From: Prevotella sp.
Lineage (GTDB): Bacteria; Bacteroidota; Bacteroidia; Bacteroidales; Bacteroidaceae
Assembly: GCA_017548605.1 (NCBI GenBank)
Contig: JAFYZT010000027.1
Coordinates: forward strand, 62,001-126,000
Length of the DNA stretch: 64,000 nucleotides
Reading direction: 5' to 3'
Made by a program: the position numbers and the translations under genes. Positions within the stretch are counted from its first letter, which is position 1. Each line of letters opens with the position of its first letter. Shown piece after piece: positions 39,401 through 46,345 of the stretch. A model generated the notes under the pieces. The model saw only the letters and a list, made by a program, of their open reading frames with translations, had not been told where the DNA came from and made no database searches.

Positions 39401-40788
39401 GGTGTGGCCTTCGCCTGTTTCCCGAACAACGACACGATGGTCTGCGAGTCATCATAGTCGGAATCGGTCTGATTGAAGCCATTCAATGTCTGTATCTGCT
39501 GCGGTGTGGTGATATTTATTTCACGCAGGTATTTACTGGTCATCAAGCCCCTGACAACCGCTTCGTAACTCTCGAGGAACTGTCCCACCAACGCCTCGGA
39601 ATATTCGTTCGCGCGGAATTCGGCTTTCACCTGGTATTTACCATCACGAATGAACGCTTTCAGATACAACGGGGCATCGAGGGTGCTGTTGCCAATTCGT
39701 TCGGCCTTCATGGGTTTACCTCCCATCATATCATCGGCAAAAATGTTGGCATGCCATGCGAACATTGAGTTTGTCTGTAATTTCAGGTCTTCCATCACGT
39801 CGGCGTATGAATAGACCGAATGTTCCCTGCAACCACTCATCTGCTCCTGTCCAGCCATCAGGAAGTCATACACCTTCGTATCATCTTCGAACTTGGCATA
39901 TACGGGCAGTGTCTTCACGAACATACCCAATGTGTTGGCCAGCCGTTTGTCGCTTCGCCCGTTAAATACTGTAGTGAAAAGTGACTCCTGCTCGTTGTTG
40001 AATTTAGCCAGAAGGAAGGCGTAGGCAGACGTGAACAGTGTGCTTTTGAAGATGCCATTATCCTTGCAGAAAGCATCCACAGCGTTAGGTGCGATGTTCA
40101 ATGTGTACAAAAGGTGACCTTCGCTGACGGTCGGTTCTTCATGGTCAGGTATAAGTTGGGTGAAGAGGTCGCCACAGTCGAATGTCCGAGCATACCAGTC
40201 TTTGGCCTCGCCAAACACGGCCGACTGCCGCTCACCATCTTCTGCTGCAGCCACATCGGTCATAGAGCGTTGTTCTTTAGCCAACTCCATCCCTTGGTAA
40301 GCCTTGTCAATGTCGTTGAGCATCAGTTTCATCGACGTACCGTCGATGATAATATGATGATAATCAATGAAAAGATAAAGGCATTTGGCATCACGTAACA
40401 AACGAATGCGGAACAATCTATCACGATAAATATCGAAAGGTTCGACCAACGATGGTTTCATTGTCTCGATATCATCGATATCTTCCACATGGATAGTCCA
40501 TGGCTCGTGCTGGTCATCAACGACCTGCATGGGAACGCCATCATCATTCAATACGATGTGCGTGAAGAGAGTTGTTCTTCCATTCACAGCTGTCTCCAGC
40601 GCTTTGCACATGCGTTCCACATCGAGACCATTATCGAGTGTATACAAATAAGGCAGGTTATAACATATTTCTCCTTTACGATTGGCACATTCTGCATATA
40701 TGCCATACTGTGATTTGGTTAAAGAAACCATTTTTTTCATATCCTTTATTATATTGACGTTGCGTAAGTTATGTATTTGTATCGGCAT
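33421..40788 (-). CDS. Two-module non-ribosomal peptide synthetase with terminal reductase (C-A-PCP-C-A-PCP-R)
   Basis: The 2455-residue synthetase reads in order as follows. C1 has DYHHIIIDG (~142-150). A1 (~450-950) has LLYTSGSTGIPKG, YNVYGPTE and YRTGDIVRF. PCP1 has the modified site YAGLTSISAIRL (Ser ~1000). C2 (from ~1058) has HHLVFDG. A2 (~1490-1965) has LIYTSGSTGRPKG, NTYGPTE and YKSGDYAKW. PCP2 has FFELGGTSLVV (~2004). The NAD(P)-binding thioester reductase has TGSTGYLGIHILREL (~2099) and the YIYSKYMAER catalytic pair (~2256). There is no thioesterase or epimerase. The reductase should release the dipeptidyl thioester as aldehyde or alcohol; the starter C domain suggests N-acylation of residue 1. 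The start is probably ATG 40731 (MVSLTKSQYGIY), which has an AAGGA site at good spacing; 40740 and 40788 are alternatives. Intact and unbroken. Confidence 0.94.
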   Translation of the reverse strand: MPIQIHNLRNVNIIKDMKKMVSLTKSQYGIYAECANRKGEICYNLPYLYTLDNGLDVERMCKALETAVNGRTTLFTHIVLNDDGVPMQVVDDQHEPWTIHVEDIDDIETMKPSLVEPFDIYRDRLFRIRLLRDAKCLYLFIDYHHIIIDGTSMKLMLNDIDKAYQGMELAKEQRSMTDVAAAEDGERQSAVFGEAKDWYARTFDCGDLFTQLIPDHEEPTVSEGHLLYTLNIAPNAVDAFCKDNGIFKSTLFTSAYAFLLAKFNNEQESLFTTVFNGRSDKRLANTLGMFVKTLPVYAKFEDDTKVYDFLMAGQEQMSGCREHSVYSYADVMEDLKLQTNSMFAWHANIFADDMMGGKPMKAERIGNSTLDAPLYLKAFIRDGKYQVKAEFRANEYSEALVGQFLESYEAVVRGLMTSKYLREINITTPQQIQTLNGFNQTDSDYDDSQTIVSLFGKQAKATPDNVAVVYKDKKYTYAEVDEISNRIASYINAKGLGEGDVVSVLIPRCEWMAIASLGILKAGCAYQPLDPSYPKERLNFMMQDANAKLLIADEELRSIVDEYKGEEVLIENGEIMIEDGKVSGKFSIPNLHSSISPDALFILLYTSGSTGIPKGCQLTHGNLVAFCNWYQRFYDLHPEHHVAAYASYGFDACMMDMYPALTCGATVYIIPEEIRLDLIALNEYFEENGITHSFMTTQVGYQFATTIENHSLKYLSTGGEKLASLTPPKGYKFYNVYGPTECTIFTTTYCVEKKMKDIPIGKALDNMRLYVVDKLGNRQPVGAAGELWVAGPQVSRGYLNRPEKTNEAYIKNPFLGIEDVNADKYVRVYRTGDIVRFLPDGNIQFVGRRDGQVKIRGFRIELKEVEAVIREFPGIKDATVQAFDVDEGKNAGGGKFIAAYIVSDKQIDIEALNNFILEQKPPYMVPAVTMQIEAIPLNQNQKVNKRALPKPEKKAAAPVETNVPMNVLEKELHELVAGIVNNSDFGITTVLGYAGLTSISAIRLAVLINKRYDVALDAKSLVKSGTLQSIENEIIRKMLANDGTGSSAGKQQQEEKESRTSVPLSYAQTGVYFDCLRNPTSTVYNIPYLLTFPQGTDAWQLAAAVENVVKSHPELSIHFITEGDTIVQTTKDAITLSFKEERGGAVSEMTDEQLQTYKNEFVQPFNLQKAPLYRFEVVKTETAVHLLMDIHHLVFDGGSADLFIRQICSLLEGKTIEKETYNYLDFVADQQKAETTEEFCNAQQFFAEKLQTCEGASEIPADLPKTEEQGFIGEAVCPTDHDKAAAFCRQQEITPAHLFLAAASYVISRYTNNREVYISTISSGRSNLQIADTVGMFVNTLALGLKIDDVTVADYLHQVSDTFDETLRHENYPFARIAADYGFHPAISYAYQVGVLSEYTVGGKPVGQELLELNVPKFKINIKIESRGILVQYDDAVYTAETAQGLAESIAATVEHIMAQPNGKLRQLSIVSAAQEEQLSHIRQVGTGEAPFKLFYESIVHHAQTQPDRMALIACDAQFTYREFDQATNRIANALRERGVREGDRVALLLPRTSRLILSMFGVQKAGAAYIPCDPEYPADRVKLILEDSGAKLIITSEVAEELLKNEDITQPKVNLTPDDLSYLIYTSGSTGRPKGVMLRHEGMCNYSTALPANVEAYAVANAAESILGVTTISFDASLHEIAISLFNGLTLVLANEEQTKNPLDMAELIHKHHIGYVSATPSQWQTWIYSDEFVEAIRTVPVIRFGGEKLPESLLHQMQQRTPSRILNTYGPTETTVSSNIQELTHADRVTVGRPQLNVKEFVVDSDGNELPVGVVGELYIGGRGVGQGYNNLDDMTRERFIDYHGTRVYKSGDYAKWASDGDVFILGRKDHQIKLRGLRIELGEVENVIARVEGVKNVVIMIRQLSGKEHLCAYFTADRPIDITQMKTEISKSLTQYMVPTAYLQLEKMPMTPNGKTDLKALPEPQLAISGDYEAPLNDTERAFCDIFANILQMDRVGATDNFFELGGTSLVVTRVIIEADKAGLHVSYGEVFANPTPRKLAALITGTTVSDGSSSGEPDPVADFDYTAINNLLQRNTLGFFRAGERQQLGNVLITGSTGYLGIHILRELIDSDAQEIYCLVRGKSCEKAENRLRTLLFYYFDDSFKSLFGTRLHVVVGDVTDDLVALMSDKKIDTVYNCAAVVKHFSEGTEIEDVNIGGARRCADFCIMTGAKLIHISTASTRGIWAGEIKDDIYTEQRLYMGQYLGNQYIYSKYMAERLILDAVALHGLNAKIMRVGNLAARSTDGEFQANFSTNSFMGRIRIYNMLGCCPHAMRNKRVEFSPINEVAHAIVLLTTTPKECTVFHPYNIHGQFLGDVLSGLTAVTGGIRFVEQEEFQEAMDEAGQDPQKAKQMAALLAYKDMAHGQKTTDVTRDNDYTTQVLYRLGFAWSPTSWDYVERMLTAIGGFGFFE

Positions 40789-40800
40789 AAAATGGGGAAG

Positions 40801-42132
40801 TTACCATTTTGTTGAGAAGATACGGGGAGAGATGATGAGCGAGAACCATCCCCACCTCAGGCTCTCATTATGGTCTGCTCGTTTTAGTTTCTCCATCGTT
40901 TCCGTTCCCGTCATGTATGAGAAGCCTGCAGATAATTTCACATCATCCATTATCTGGTATGCCGCCTCAATGTCGATGTCATGTCCGAGTGTCATGTCGG
41001 TATCTTCCAGTTTTGTGGCGATTGCCATATAGTGGTATTTTGTTCTCAGAGTCAGACGGTCTATCGGTTTGTATTCTGCTCCGACATATACTTGTTGGAG
41101 TCCTGGTGTAAACCCGTCGAAATAGGTCTGCACATAGAAGTAATCCATCAAGCCATAAAACCGGTGGTGAGAGCCATAGACCGGGTTGAAGCCCTTGATT
41201 ACCTTGTGCTGCGTGTAACCTATCATCCCCTGAGCGGGCACGGCAAAGTACTTGTCACCGCTTAAGTAATCGTAGCCTGTTACCACGGCAAGCTGTCTGT
41301 TCAGTTGCTTACGGGCATAGAGACTGGCCATCCACGCGTCGATTTTTATGCCATCTTCGTTTTTACCCATCTGGTGGTAATACGAGGCCTCCACCTTCAG
41401 GTCCTTCGGGGCATAGCACACATAGGCACCCAACAACTGCTGGTATTCGGTACGTGGTGCTTTGTCACCTTCACCATCTTTCTCGCCCGCCTGCATACCG
41501 ATATTCATAAAGAGTAGCGAAGCGCCCAGCGGCATCTTGGGCAAATCGTAGTGATACCACAGCGTGTGCATGGTCTTATAAGCCTGTCCGCCATTCGTAT
41601 AATAAGTACCTCCGTAGGTGTTTTCTACATTCTGGTTAAAGGCCAATATGGCATGAGCCTTATGCCCGTGACCTTCATAGCCGAACCTGAAAACATCGTG
41701 AGTGAGCGATGCCATGGCCCAATCGTTGGTGCCGATGATACGTTCATCGTCATAAGCCAAGGCTTGCCGTCCTATCTGTGCGAACAGCCCGTTTTTCATA
41801 CTCAGTTTGGCCCATGCCTCATTGAGGTTGAAATTACCCTTTCCACTCTGGCCCCACACCCCATTATGCTGAGCAGTTACCTTGGTTTCCAATCCAGTAC
41901 GTTTGTAGTTCAGCGTGAGCCTTGTACGCTCCATGAGGAAATAGGCGTTTTCTTTGCTTTTCGTCTCTTCATTTGCCGGGTCAGATGCTTCAAGTCCTCC
42001 TAAGCGCATCTCCCCGTGACCAAGCATCTGCAAACTCACATCCAGTTGGTTGTCACCCTCTTGCTGTGCCATCGCAGGCATGGCGGCTAGCAACAACGAT
42101 AGGCATCCAATCGTTTTCCTTATATGTGTCAT
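40801..42132 (-). CDS. Outer-membrane porin (alginate-export-like beta-barrel)
   Basis: The 443-residue protein has a signal peptide (TIGCLSLLLAAMPAMAQQ) and an alternating aromatic, beta-strand-rich body. Landmarks include RTRLTLNYKRTGLETKVTAQ, the family-like VWGQSGKGNFNLNEAWAKLS, IGRQALAYDDERIIGTNDWA and a C-terminal strand ending SPRIFSTKW. This matches alginate-export-type porins of Bacteroidetes. It lies 12 bp upstream of the longest NRPS frame (about 70 bp before the preferred start) and 44 bp after the STAS gene, so it is likely co-transcribed with both. A role in product release across the outer membrane is plausible; nutrient uptake is the alternative. Confidence 0.8.
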   Translation of the reverse strand: MTHIRKTIGCLSLLLAAMPAMAQQEGDNQLDVSLQMLGHGEMRLGGLEASDPANEETKSKENAYFLMERTRLTLNYKRTGLETKVTAQHNGVWGQSGKGNFNLNEAWAKLSMKNGLFAQIGRQALAYDDERIIGTNDWAMASLTHDVFRFGYEGHGHKAHAILAFNQNVENTYGGTYYTNGGQAYKTMHTLWYHYDLPKMPLGASLLFMNIGMQAGEKDGEGDKAPRTEYQQLLGAYVCYAPKDLKVEASYYHQMGKNEDGIKIDAWMASLYARKQLNRQLAVVTGYDYLSGDKYFAVPAQGMIGYTQHKVIKGFNPVYGSHHRFYGLMDYFYVQTYFDGFTPGLQQVYVGAEYKPIDRLTLRTKYHYMAIATKLEDTDMTLGHDIDIEAAYQIMDDVKLSAGFSYMTGTETMEKLKRADHNESLRWGWFSLIISPRIFSTKW

Positions 42133-42175
42133 CTTTCCTTAATGTTGCGTGATATGCTACAAACGTATATTGTGA

Positions 42176-42478
42176 TTATTCGAATTCGAAGAGATTGACG
42201 AAGCCTGTGAGTTTGAACACGCTCATGATGTCTTCGTTCACATTCTGAAGCACCACCTTGCTTCCGCTGGCCTTGGCTCCTTTGAGAATGCTGATAAGAA
42301 TACGCAATCCGCTCGATGCAATGTAGTCCAAATGTGTGCAGTCGATGAACACATCTTTACCATTGCTGTTGTAGAGTTCTTGCAATTTCTTTTCCACTTC
42401 TGCGGCGGCCGAGGTGTCGAGTTCACCTTCCAATGTCACCACATATTTGTCTTCCATTTTTTGAATCGTTGTTTTCAT
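42176..42478 (-). CDS. STAS-domain anti-sigma-factor antagonist
   Basis: The 100-residue single-domain STAS protein has VTLEGELDTSAAAEVEKKL, then FIDCTHLDYIASSGLRILIS with the phosphorylatable Ser at ~55/56, and KVVLQNVNEDIMSVFKLTGF. In partner-switching systems such proteins are phosphorylated by an RsbW/SpoIIAB-type kinase and dephosphorylated by a PP2C/SpoIIE phosphatase. Both activities are predicted in the single protein encoded 47 bp upstream. No sigma factor of the sigma-B type is nearby, and Bacteroidetes generally lack one, so the target it competes for is unknown. Confidence 0.93.
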   Translation of the reverse strand: MKTTIQKMEDKYVVTLEGELDTSAAAEVEKKLQELYNSNGKDVFIDCTHLDYIASSGLRILISILKGAKASGSKVVLQNVNEDIMSVFKLTGFVNLFEFE

Positions 42479-42525
42479 TTTTTATATGGTTTAGAGTTTA
42501 ATATTCAGGGTTGAGGGATAAGGAC

Positions 42526-44784
42526 TTAGGATTGAGGGCTGGAATAATCCTTACGCATGGTAAGAACGTTTTTCCCATTTGTGCGCTCGTAGTTGATAGA
42601 GTCCATCAATTCGCGGACGAGGAAAATGCCCAGTCCTCCTACTGGTCTTTCTTCAGCTGTCAGCGTAGTGTCAGCGGTGGCAGCCTCTGTGGGATTAAAA
42701 GCTATGCCTGCATCGGAGATGATGAATTTCAATCGTTTTCCATTGGATGTTACCCTTATATCGATATTGCCAGAAGTACCCCGAGGATAAGCATACTCCA
42801 TCACGTTGACAACCGCTTCTTCCAAAGCGAGTTTGAGTTGATAGGTCAGCGGCTTTGATATATTCAGCCGTTGGGCGATATCCGAAATGAACGTGTTCAG
42901 CGTAGCTACCTGTTTCACATCGTTCTGCAGGACAAGCGTCTCATCAAGCAGATTCTGGTCGGCAACAGGAGCATAGCACAGCGCAAGGAGTGTCAGGTCG
43001 TCGCCCTGCTCAGCCGATTCCGCAAAGGTATTCTGCTTCTGAACCATATACTCTACCAAAGACTTAGAATCTATGGTGTCACAACCGGCCAGTGCGGACA
43101 TCATCCTCTTCGTGCCATATTGTTCGTTCCCCGGATTCCTCCCTTCCGTCAGCCCATCAGTGTAGAGGAAGAGTGCTGAACCACCCTGAAGGGTAATCTC
43201 CTGCATCTCATACTTGAAATCGTCGAACAGTCCGATGGGCAAGTTGGGCTTGGCATCAATGAAACGGCAGTCCATGATTGCATCCCTCTGGGGCTTTTCC
43301 TTCTTCCTGACGATGACAGGCAATTCATGGCCTGCATTGCAGTAACGCAGACGACCGGTAGGCAGGTCGAGCACACCCACGAACATCGTCACGAATATGT
43401 TCTCTCTATTGTTGCGGCAAGCCGTTTCATTGAGTTGTGTCATGATATGCGCAGGGTTGTTCTCCCTGGAGGCGATACTTCTGAACAGCGTTTTTATCAC
43501 AGCCATGATGAGTGCTGAGGGCACTCCTTTGCCGCTGACATCACCGATGCAGAAAAACAGTTTATCATCGCGCATGAAAGCGTTGTACAAATCGCCGCCC
43601 ACTTCCTTTGCCGGGATGAGCACACCCCACACGTTGAGGTCCTTCGTCTTTGCCAGTGAGGGATCTTCGATATTTATCATCGATTGTTGTATGCTACTGG
43701 CAATGCGCAACTCGCTGCCCATACGTTCCTGTTCGATGTTCTTTTTGTTGAGTTGACGTTCTTTACGGGCGAAGTTACCTATCATGAAAAGCAGTATGCC
43801 GATAGCCGACAACATGAGCAGACCAATATAGACACGTAGCTTGTTGAGTGCACCATACACTTCGTCGTCATGACACACCACAACAATCTGCCAACGTGGT
43901 TTTCCTTTCATGTTAGCATAGAACACCGTACCTTTCTGTCCATCATATTTGAAGCGCAACTTCTTGCTTCGGCCACTACGACTGAATTGGCGTTCCACCG
44001 TGCTGTCGTTGATGAGGTTGGCAATATAACTCGACGTCTTTTTACTGACCCGTTCTTCCGACGGTTCAATAATGGTCTTTCCGCTTTCGGTAAGCAGCAA
44101 ATTGAATGAAGAAGGATAGACATGTCTTTTCTCTATGGTATCCCTCAGCCATTCCAATGACACATCGATACCCACCACACCGGCCAAGGAGTCCTTTGCA
44201 TCGCATACTTTCATCACGTATGAGGTGATAATGGTCTGTGCACCCTCATTGTCAACATAGGGATCAACCCAGTGTGCCTTGCCTGATGTGATGATTTCTT
44301 TGTAGAAATCGTACTTTGTATAGTCATGATGGGCGCCGGCGATTTGGCTCATCACGATGCTGTCTTCATCAGCCACCCTCGCATAAGGCTCGTATAGTTT
44401 TCCCTTTTCCGGATAATAGTATGGATGAAACGCCATGAACCCGCCACACACATAACGGTTCTTCTCCACGAGACGTCGTACTGCGTGGTTCATTGAATCA
44501 GGATATGAGAGGCTACGCCGTATATCCCAAATATGGTTCTCGAGGATGTCCTCGGCCGAGTTGAGGGCACCTCGGGTAAGGATGGCTTTCATGGTGAGTT
44601 CGCTTTCCGCCCTTTTCTCCAGTTGCTCTTCCAACAAATCATAGGTGCTGTAGTGTTGAACTACAGAAACCAATTCGATGAGAAGAGCTGCCGTGATGAT
44701 AATCAGCAGTTCCTTCCTTTTCTTAAGCGAAGAGAAAAACTTTTTCAAATGAGTCATGAGTGTATGTAGTGTTATCTGCCTCAT
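42526..44784 (-). CDS. Sensor fusion: dCache-like periplasmic domain, SpoIIE/PP2C phosphatase and RsbW-like kinase
   Basis: This 752-residue protein has a membrane helix (residues ~24-41), a ~270-residue periplasmic sensor with Cache-like features (WVDPYVDNEGAQTIITSYVM, LAGVVGIDVSLEWLRDTIE) and a second helix (~315-335). A PP2C/SpoIIE phosphatase domain follows (KEVGGDLYNAF, LFFCIGDVSGKGVPSALIMA, LFLYTDGLTEGRN, QGDDLTLLAL), then a C-terminal HATPase of the RsbW/SpoIIAB type (LKLALEEAVVNVMEYAYP N-box, ISDAGIAFNP, GGLGIFLVRELMD). Metal- and ATP-binding residues look intact. Both opposing activities in one chain, next to a STAS gene, form a self-contained partner switch. The start at 44784 has AGGAG just upstream; ATG 44757 is an alternative. 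Confidence 0.9.
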   Translation of the reverse strand: MRQITLHTLMTHLKKFFSSLKKRKELLIIITAALLIELVSVVQHYSTYDLLEEQLEKRAESELTMKAILTRGALNSAEDILENHIWDIRRSLSYPDSMNHAVRRLVEKNRYVCGGFMAFHPYYYPEKGKLYEPYARVADEDSIVMSQIAGAHHDYTKYDFYKEIITSGKAHWVDPYVDNEGAQTIITSYVMKVCDAKDSLAGVVGIDVSLEWLRDTIEKRHVYPSSFNLLLTESGKTIIEPSEERVSKKTSSYIANLINDSTVERQFSRSGRSKKLRFKYDGQKGTVFYANMKGKPRWQIVVVCHDDEVYGALNKLRVYIGLLMLSAIGILLFMIGNFARKERQLNKKNIEQERMGSELRIASSIQQSMINIEDPSLAKTKDLNVWGVLIPAKEVGGDLYNAFMRDDKLFFCIGDVSGKGVPSALIMAVIKTLFRSIASRENNPAHIMTQLNETACRNNRENIFVTMFVGVLDLPTGRLRYCNAGHELPVIVRKKEKPQRDAIMDCRFIDAKPNLPIGLFDDFKYEMQEITLQGGSALFLYTDGLTEGRNPGNEQYGTKRMMSALAGCDTIDSKSLVEYMVQKQNTFAESAEQGDDLTLLALCYAPVADQNLLDETLVLQNDVKQVATLNTFISDIAQRLNISKPLTYQLKLALEEAVVNVMEYAYPRGTSGNIDIRVTSNGKRLKFIISDAGIAFNPTEAATADTTLTAEERPVGGLGIFLVRELMDSINYERTNGKNVLTMRKDYSSPQS

Positions 44785-44943
44785 TCTCCTTTACCGCCAC
44801 AAAGATAACAACAATTTTCCTAACATAATCCATACTGTTAAGTTTTTTCATGTAGGGAAAAAGAACCTGCCAGCGGTGCGAAGACTAACTAACGGTAGTC
44901 CCAATGACGGTTATACCGTATCGTCATATTTGGTTTGGCACAA

Positions 44944-44951
44944 CAAAAGTA
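44944..44951 (-). promoter_or_regulatory. Putative -7 element for the partner-switch/porin/NRPS transcript
   Basis: TACTTTTG on the minus strand fits TAnnTTTG. The -33 region is weak (CTTCG at about 20 bp). It would give a leader of about 150 nt to ATG 44784. Confidence 0.4.
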
Positions 44952-45023
44952 CATCATGTATTTGTGTTGCGAAGCACAAGAACCAACATTATGCTAAAAA
45001 CGTTGCGACGCATGGCCCCAAAA

Positions 45024-45059
45024 GCGACAAATCAGTAAGATATAGGCCCGATTTGTCGC
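45024..45059. repeat. Inverted repeat with perfect 10 bp arms
   Basis: GCGACAAATC (45024-45033) and GATTTGTCGC (45050-45059) with a 16-nt loop, in a divergent intergenic region between two promoters. It could be a terminator-like hairpin or a regulator site. Confidence 0.6.
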
Positions 45060-45184
45060 AGACTCTAGTATAAATGATAGATAAATTTCAGGTTTATAAA
45101 CCACTCAAGATAGTCAGCGTATATTTTGCCATCGTGGCATCAAAAAAACTTGCATGAATCATCTGCAATACCAAAAAAATTCCG

Positions 45185-45192
45185 TAACTTTG
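45185..45192 (+). promoter_or_regulatory. Putative -7 element upstream of the secreted-protein gene
   Basis: TAACTTTG fits TAnnTTTG; a weak TCTG lies 19 bp upstream. The leader to ATG 45312 or 45330 would be 110-130 nt. Confidence 0.4.
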
Positions 45193-45311
45193 TCCACGGT
45201 GATCATAGCGATAATTGTTTGTAAATGTAAACCTTTGGAATTCGGCACTATAAAGTAACCACGATTTTCGCTAATCACCCAATTATTAGACAGTTATATT
45301 TCATCAATATC

Positions 45312-46250
45312 ATGTTAACAATATCTACTATGCCAAGAAAAGTTAGTCTTTTATGCATCCTTTTGCTTTTGTGCACGGCCATTCAGGGACAAGACCCGTC
45401 ACAGGTAGAATTGTTGAGACAAGCCTATAATAAACACTCGACATCGTTACTGTATCAGTTTTTTGACAATTGGTCCAATGCTGTTTCATCTAACAAAAAT
45501 GAAGCAAAAAGCAAATGGGTGGCCGAGGCCCATAAGGTTTTTGCTGCTTTTTATCAACCTCTCCAACTGGATAGAATCGGGTGCAGAAGCGAGGATCAAG
45601 ACCTTTATAAAAACATCCCGTATTTTATAGTGCAAGATACATTGCAAGCGATTTACGTGACGGATACCATCCCTATCAGCCCCGACGAAATTGAGGCCTA
45701 TTACACAAATCGTATCAATCAGATGTTCTCGGAAGACAGTATTCGCAAAAAACAACTGGATATGCTCCGAAGATTCAAAGAAAGAGGAGAGTTGCTGTCC
45801 CCTAAATTTGATTTTGATTACTATGGTTTCTCTGGGGGAAAAATCCCAACCACCAAGGTGGATTCAGCTATTTCGTTTCGTCCTCCCGTAAACTTCCCCA
45901 ACAAGAGAATTGTTTATTTGACCACTGAGTACAAACAGTTGTTAGATGACTTTTTGGGTAATATACATGTTGATTTAGGACAAGAAAACATTATGCAAGT
46001 CGCCTATTCAAAAGGTGAAAGCCGAAAAAGGATGGAATTCATCAACAATGCCGTTCAGATATTCTATGGACACTGGGGAGGTTATTGGCAATATGAAACC
46101 TATCCCAAAGCCTCATCCATCGTTTTTGATTCCCAAATGCAACGTGCTGTAGTTTTCTTCCGATTCGTTTACGAGGGCGGTGAAGTAATCCTGGAAAAAC
46201 AGAATGGCGAATGGACTATTATCTCCGGCAAACTTACATGGATAGAATAG
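45312..46250 (+). CDS. Secreted protein of unknown function
   Basis: The 312-residue protein has a signal peptide (KVSLLCILLLLCTAIQGQ); the true start may be ATG 45330 (MPRKVSLL). The mature part is mostly polar with a helical first half (LLRQAYNKHSTSLLYQFFDN) and a beta-rich end (SSIVFDSQMQRAVVFFRFVY, GEWTIISGKLTWIE). I do not recognise a family; it resembles uncharacterised Bacteroidales periplasmic proteins. It precedes the efflux operon but is separated from it by 95 bp holding a promoter, so it need not be functionally tied to it. Confidence 0.75.
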   Translation: MLTISTMPRKVSLLCILLLLCTAIQGQDPSQVELLRQAYNKHSTSLLYQFFDNWSNAVSSNKNEAKSKWVAEAHKVFAAFYQPLQLDRIGCRSEDQDLYKNIPYFIVQDTLQAIYVTDTIPISPDEIEAYYTNRINQMFSEDSIRKKQLDMLRRFKERGELLSPKFDFDYYGFSGGKIPTTKVDSAISFRPPVNFPNKRIVYLTTEYKQLLDDFLGNIHVDLGQENIMQVAYSKGESRKRMEFINNAVQIFYGHWGGYWQYETYPKASSIVFDSQMQRAVVFFRFVYEGGEVILEKQNGEWTIISGKLTWIE

Positions 46251-46290
46251 GCATGTTTTATTCTATTTTTTCGGATAATCATTGAAAAAA

Positions 46291-46322
46291 TTTGGCCTTT
46301 TGTAGTAAAATAGGTATTTTTG
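46291..46322 (+). promoter_or_regulatory. Promoter of the TolC/ABC efflux operon
   Basis: TTTG (46291-46294), 20 bp spacer, TATTTTTG (46315-46322): an excellent consensus match. The predicted start near 46329 lies downstream of the ATG at 46292, which rules that ATG out as the tolC start. Confidence 0.72.
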
Positions 46323-46345
46323 CGATGATTTTCCAATATATTACT

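Larger units (their letters stand above)
44785..45311. other. Divergent intergenic region between the phosphatase/kinase and the secreted-protein gene
   Basis: This 527 bp gap contains a minus-strand -7 element TACTTTTG (44951-44944) for the phosphatase gene, a hairpin at 45024-45059, and a plus-strand -7 element TAACTTTG (45185-45192). Short frames such as 44756-45073 have no recognisable features and are not called. Confidence 0.6.

Noticed and set aside
44756-45073. Possible small plus-strand gene of 105 codons before the secreted-protein gene
   Set aside because: No ribosome site, no recognisable sequence, and it overlaps the start and promoter of the oppositely oriented phosphatase/kinase gene.
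46292-46345. N-terminal extension of the TolC-like protein from ATG 46292
   Set aside because: The codons overlap the operon promoter, so they are upstream of the transcript start.
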